From Clostridiaceae bacterium (GTDB lineage: Bacteria > Bacillota > Clostridia > Oscillospirales > Acutalibacteraceae): DNA of 53,110 nt. The notes beneath the pieces were generated by a model. It worked only from the letters and a program-made list of their open reading frames with translations, ran no database searches and had not been told where the DNA came from. Shown here one piece after another: positions 50,957 to 53,110 of this stretch (the stretch's first letter is position 1; each line of letters starts with the position of its first letter). Where the stretch lies: assembly GCA_016285645.1 (NCBI GenBank), contig JAEERC010000014.1:1-53110 (forward strand). Direction: 5' to 3'. A program made the position numbers and the translations under genes.

Positions 50957-52642
50957 ATGGCTAAGAAGCTTCTGGCTCTGGCGCTCGCTTTTGTGATGCT
51001 CTGCACAGTTGTTCCCTTCGCTGTTTTCGCAGACGATGGTGCAGTTGACGCTGATACAAGAGTAAGTGCATGGGATGCTGACTGCGACCTTCTTCTCGTC
51101 AAACTTCTTGACAACGAACAGTCCGCGCACTGGAAATATGTTGCCGAGAATGATGAAGAGCTTGCAAAGACAATGCTTACTTACACCGTCTTCTCACTTT
51201 ATGATGACGCGTGGAAGAACGGCTTTGACAAGAGCGTTTCAGTAGATAACGCCGAAGCGATTCTCTGCTCGCTTATCGAGAAGATCGACGCCAACATCGG
51301 TGAGTCAAAAATCGCACCCATCATCAAGGTGCTCGAAACAGCTACAAGCTTAAACGACCTTCTTCAGAAAGTTAACGGCTTTATCGAAATCTCTGATGTT
51401 CTCCAGTCCAAAGAGTGGTCCACCGCTTTCCAGTATATCGAGTGGGCAATAAAAGTCGGCAAGCTTTATGAGGAAGAGAGAGACAGAGTCATACTCGCTT
51501 ATGCTCAGATTCTCTCCGTTCAGGCTGCTAACGAGTACTACAAAGAGATGCTTCAGTACATCGTTGATAACTGCTCTTATGATGTTGTAGTTACCGCTGC
51601 ATCCAATCTTATTACAGACATCGACGAAAGTGTTGAAAAACTCATCAAATCCGAAGTCCTCAGTGCAACCGGATTTGCAGCGTCCAAACTCTTCACAACA
51701 GCTGCTGAAATCGCGATGAACACCAACGCGTACACAGCGGTTGCCCTCAAGGTTTACAAAACCGGAACAAGCGTTGCTGACACTCTCTGGAACACGAGCG
51801 ACCAGTACGCACTTATGGATGAACTTTATACCACATTCTTTGCTGAGACTGCGGTTGTTGACTGGGCGGCGGAAGCCACAAACGATGCCGAGAAATACCA
51901 GTTCGCAATCAGCGCTGTTCTCTCGCTCAGAGAAGTCGGCGCACAGGCGCTTTATGATCTTAAAGTTGCTCAGTCCGGCGGTATAATCGGCACAATCAAG
52001 AATCAGATTAACCGCAATGTTACATCTGATATCATTGCCGAATCCACCATCCTTGAAATGATGCGCGAAATTCTCTTCAATTGCGACCTCGCCCTTTACA
52101 ACGAGATCAAATCAATCGCAATTGCTTACACACCCGCTTCAATGTTTGTCGGCGGTATTCCGCTTTACAGCCGTGAAGACGCTTTCTTTGCCGAGAACGG
52201 CTATATGAAGGTCGTTTACAATGATTACAGCGAAGGTTATGTAAAAGTTGCTTTCATCACCACTGATGAGGATGTCAGCTTCCTTTCCGGCTCAGCCGTA
52301 ACCGCGTCCTGCATTATCGACAAACTTGTTTACGGTGAACTTGTTGATTACTCATTCTCCGATGTCGACATCGACGACGGTGTGGTCGTTACAGTTCCCA
52401 CCGCTTTCAACGATGCTCCCGTATATACAATTACTGTTGACGGCGAAACCGAAGAGATCGCTCTCAACGATGATTTCGTATATCCCGAGAAGAACGAAAT
52501 TAACACAGCTGCGGTTATCCACGCTGTAAACGAAGTTGCCAAGAAGAGAACAAACGAATTCCTTAATTCAATTCTCGATCAGTTCAGAGGCATCTTTGAT
52601 TCATTCATCAGCAAGATTCTTGCTTTCTTCAAGATCGGCTGA
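50957..52642 (+). CDS. Secreted helical protein of unknown function
   Basis: I recognise no domain in this 561-residue protein. It has a Sec signal peptide (MAKKLLALALAFVMLCTVV...AVFA, cleavage predicted near residue 27). Most of the mature part is predicted helical by composition. A C-terminal beta-rich part (about 400-510, with YMKVVYNDYSEGYVKVAFIT and VYTITVDGETEEI) precedes the tail DQFRGIFDSFISKILAFFKIG. That hydrophobic/basic tail resembles the end of the DUF6273 protein at 45976. Codon choice (many GCT, GTT and CTT) differs from neighbouring genes and, with a near-consensus promoter, hints at high expression. ATG 50957 is chosen, seven bases after AAGAAGGA; ATG 50951 is too close. It is monocistronic with a terminator. 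Confidence 0.8.
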   Translation: MAKKLLALALAFVMLCTVVPFAVFADDGAVDADTRVSAWDADCDLLLVKLLDNEQSAHWKYVAENDEELAKTMLTYTVFSLYDDAWKNGFDKSVSVDNAEAILCSLIEKIDANIGESKIAPIIKVLETATSLNDLLQKVNGFIEISDVLQSKEWSTAFQYIEWAIKVGKLYEEERDRVILAYAQILSVQAANEYYKEMLQYIVDNCSYDVVVTAASNLITDIDESVEKLIKSEVLSATGFAASKLFTTAAEIAMNTNAYTAVALKVYKTGTSVADTLWNTSDQYALMDELYTTFFAETAVVDWAAEATNDAEKYQFAISAVLSLREVGAQALYDLKVAQSGGIIGTIKNQINRNVTSDIIAESTILEMMREILFNCDLALYNEIKSIAIAYTPASMFVGGIPLYSREDAFFAENGYMKVVYNDYSEGYVKVAFITTDEDVSFLSGSAVTASCIIDKLVYGELVDYSFSDVDIDDGVVVTVPTAFNDAPVYTITVDGETEEIALNDDFVYPEKNEINTAAVIHAVNEVAKKRTNEFLNSILDQFRGIFDSFISKILAFFKIG

Positions 52643-52655
52643 TTGATTTAGTCGT

Positions 52656-52697
52656 AAAATTTCCCCTGTGTGCTTTGCAGCATGCAGGGGATTTTTA
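52656..52697 (+). terminator. Terminator of the secreted protein gene
   Basis: AAATTTCCCCTG pairs with CAGGGGATTTTT (one bulged T) around a GTGC/GCA-containing loop, ending in a T-run. Confidence 0.8.
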
Positions 52698-52712
52698 CAT
52701 TTTCTGAAAATT

Positions 52713-52727
52713 TTGTTCAATGAACAA
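52713..52727. repeat. Perfect 7-base dyad upstream of the rRNA promoter
   Basis: TTGTTCA and TGAACAA flank a single A. It lies about 145 bases before the rRNA -35 box, just past the terminator of the preceding gene. It may be an operator or chance. The stretch from here to 52870 has no gene that I can support. Confidence 0.4.
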
Positions 52728-52836
52728 TAATGTTTCTTTATTTTATATACAATAATATATATTGCCGGTTTCAACCCGTTTTTGCACAACATCTTGAGCG
52801 CCCGGAGCACGGCAAAATCCGAAACACCCGGCGGCG

Positions 52837-52865
52837 TTGACAAAAGCTTTATAAAAAGGCAAAAT
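52837..52865 (+). promoter_or_regulatory. Possible second rRNA promoter
   Basis: A perfect TTGACA (52837-52842) is followed after 17 bases by CAAAAT, a poor -10 box. Tandem promoters are common before rRNA operons, so it may contribute. Confidence 0.35.
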
Positions 52866-52871
52866 TTAGTG

Positions 52872-52900
52872 TTGACAACGTTAAATAATTATGATATATT
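52872..52900 (+). promoter_or_regulatory. rRNA operon promoter
   Basis: TTGACA (52872-52877), 17-base spacer, TATATT (52895-52900). The leader then contains a GCCGCC/GGCGGC hairpin (52907-52927), a TTGAG/CTCAA hairpin (about 52978-52995) and an AGAGC/GCTCT hairpin (about 53030-53045). These are consistent with antitermination or processing structures before 16S rRNA. Confidence 0.85.
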
Positions 52901-53078
52901 AATCGAGCCGCCGAAAAAGAGGGCGGCAGCGCACCTTGAAAATTAAACAACGATTCAAAGAAACCCTTGAGATTAATTTGAGTTTTTGGACTCAACAAAC
53001 AGTAATTTTTGGAAACAAAGATTAGATAAGAGCAGAGACGCTCTGAAAAGAGATAATAAGCGAAAGCATATTATACAA

Positions 53079-53110
53079 TTTTTAGAGAGTTTGATCCTGG
53101 CTCAGGATGA
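53079..53110 (+). rRNA. 16S ribosomal RNA, 5' end only
   Basis: AGAGTTTGATCCTGGCTCAG (53086-53105) is the conserved beginning of bacterial 16S rRNA. The mature 5' end is set by comparison with E. coli, where the same motif starts at base 8. The gene continues beyond the window. Confidence 0.95.

Overview
The window is chromosomal DNA from a low-to-mid GC Gram-positive anaerobe of the class Clostridia, most likely an Oscillospirales/Ruminococcaceae-type gut bacterium. This rests on gene content and order, not on a search: a T-box leader before alaS, cdaA-cdaR, ytfI-like/gerW, remA-gmk-rpoZ-priA-def-fmt-yugP-rsmB-rlmN-prpC-prkC-rsgA, PASTA kinase, DivIVA-like protein, DUF6273 surface protein, strong AGGAGG-type ribosome binding sites and frequent TTG starts. 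No phage, IS element, CRISPR array or resistance island is visible; the window is mostly a well-packed core chromosome.

Layout. 1-1680: tRNA-Ala and tRNA-Lys (both minus strand) flank a YjdF-like membrane protein and a striking array of small hairpins. 1680-7161: iolD-iolE (inositol catabolism), a lipoprotein, a metallophosphoesterase and a PHP phosphoesterase. 7362-9542: an ECF-sigma-like domain fused through one membrane segment to outside WG repeats and an SH3 domain. 9570-17689: T-box, then alaS-hinT-PRTase-comEC-holA-rnmV-ispF packed like one operon. 17767-19913: cdaA-cdaR (c-di-AMP). 20061-29839: a calcium-loop lipoprotein, two-component system, yqhQ, prmC, an M50 protease, scpAB, a DUF2953 protein, gerW, rluB and a small Cys-rich protein. 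29859-42620: the conserved yicC-to-rsgA housekeeping run, ending in the PrpC/PrkC/RsgA signalling and ribosome-maturation trio. 42638-45976: a 1112-residue secreted DUF6273/CxxC-repeat protein. 46045-48191 (minus): a GtrA-like membrane protein and a long DivIVA-like coiled coil. 48441-50779: a Gfo/Idh/MocA oxidoreductase and a Rossmann-FkbM fusion. 50957-52642: a secreted protein of unknown function. 52643-53110: the leader and first bases of a 16S rRNA gene.

How it fits together. IolD and IolE catalyse two consecutive steps of inositol breakdown. The distant Gfo/Idh gene, whose family includes the enzyme for the step before them, has a nearly identical promoter containing the palindrome ACAATATATTGT between -35 and -10, so the two loci may be one regulon. 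PrkC/PrpC, CdaA/CdaR, the lipoprotein-linked two-component system and the membrane-spanning sigma-like protein make the window rich in envelope signalling.

The observations I rate most worth following are the sigma-TM-WG-SH3 protein, the hairpin array that can fold into serial four-way junctions, the shared inositol/oxidoreductase promoter, and the amphipathic C-terminal tail on two secreted proteins. All functional statements come from motif recognition by eye; no database search was possible.
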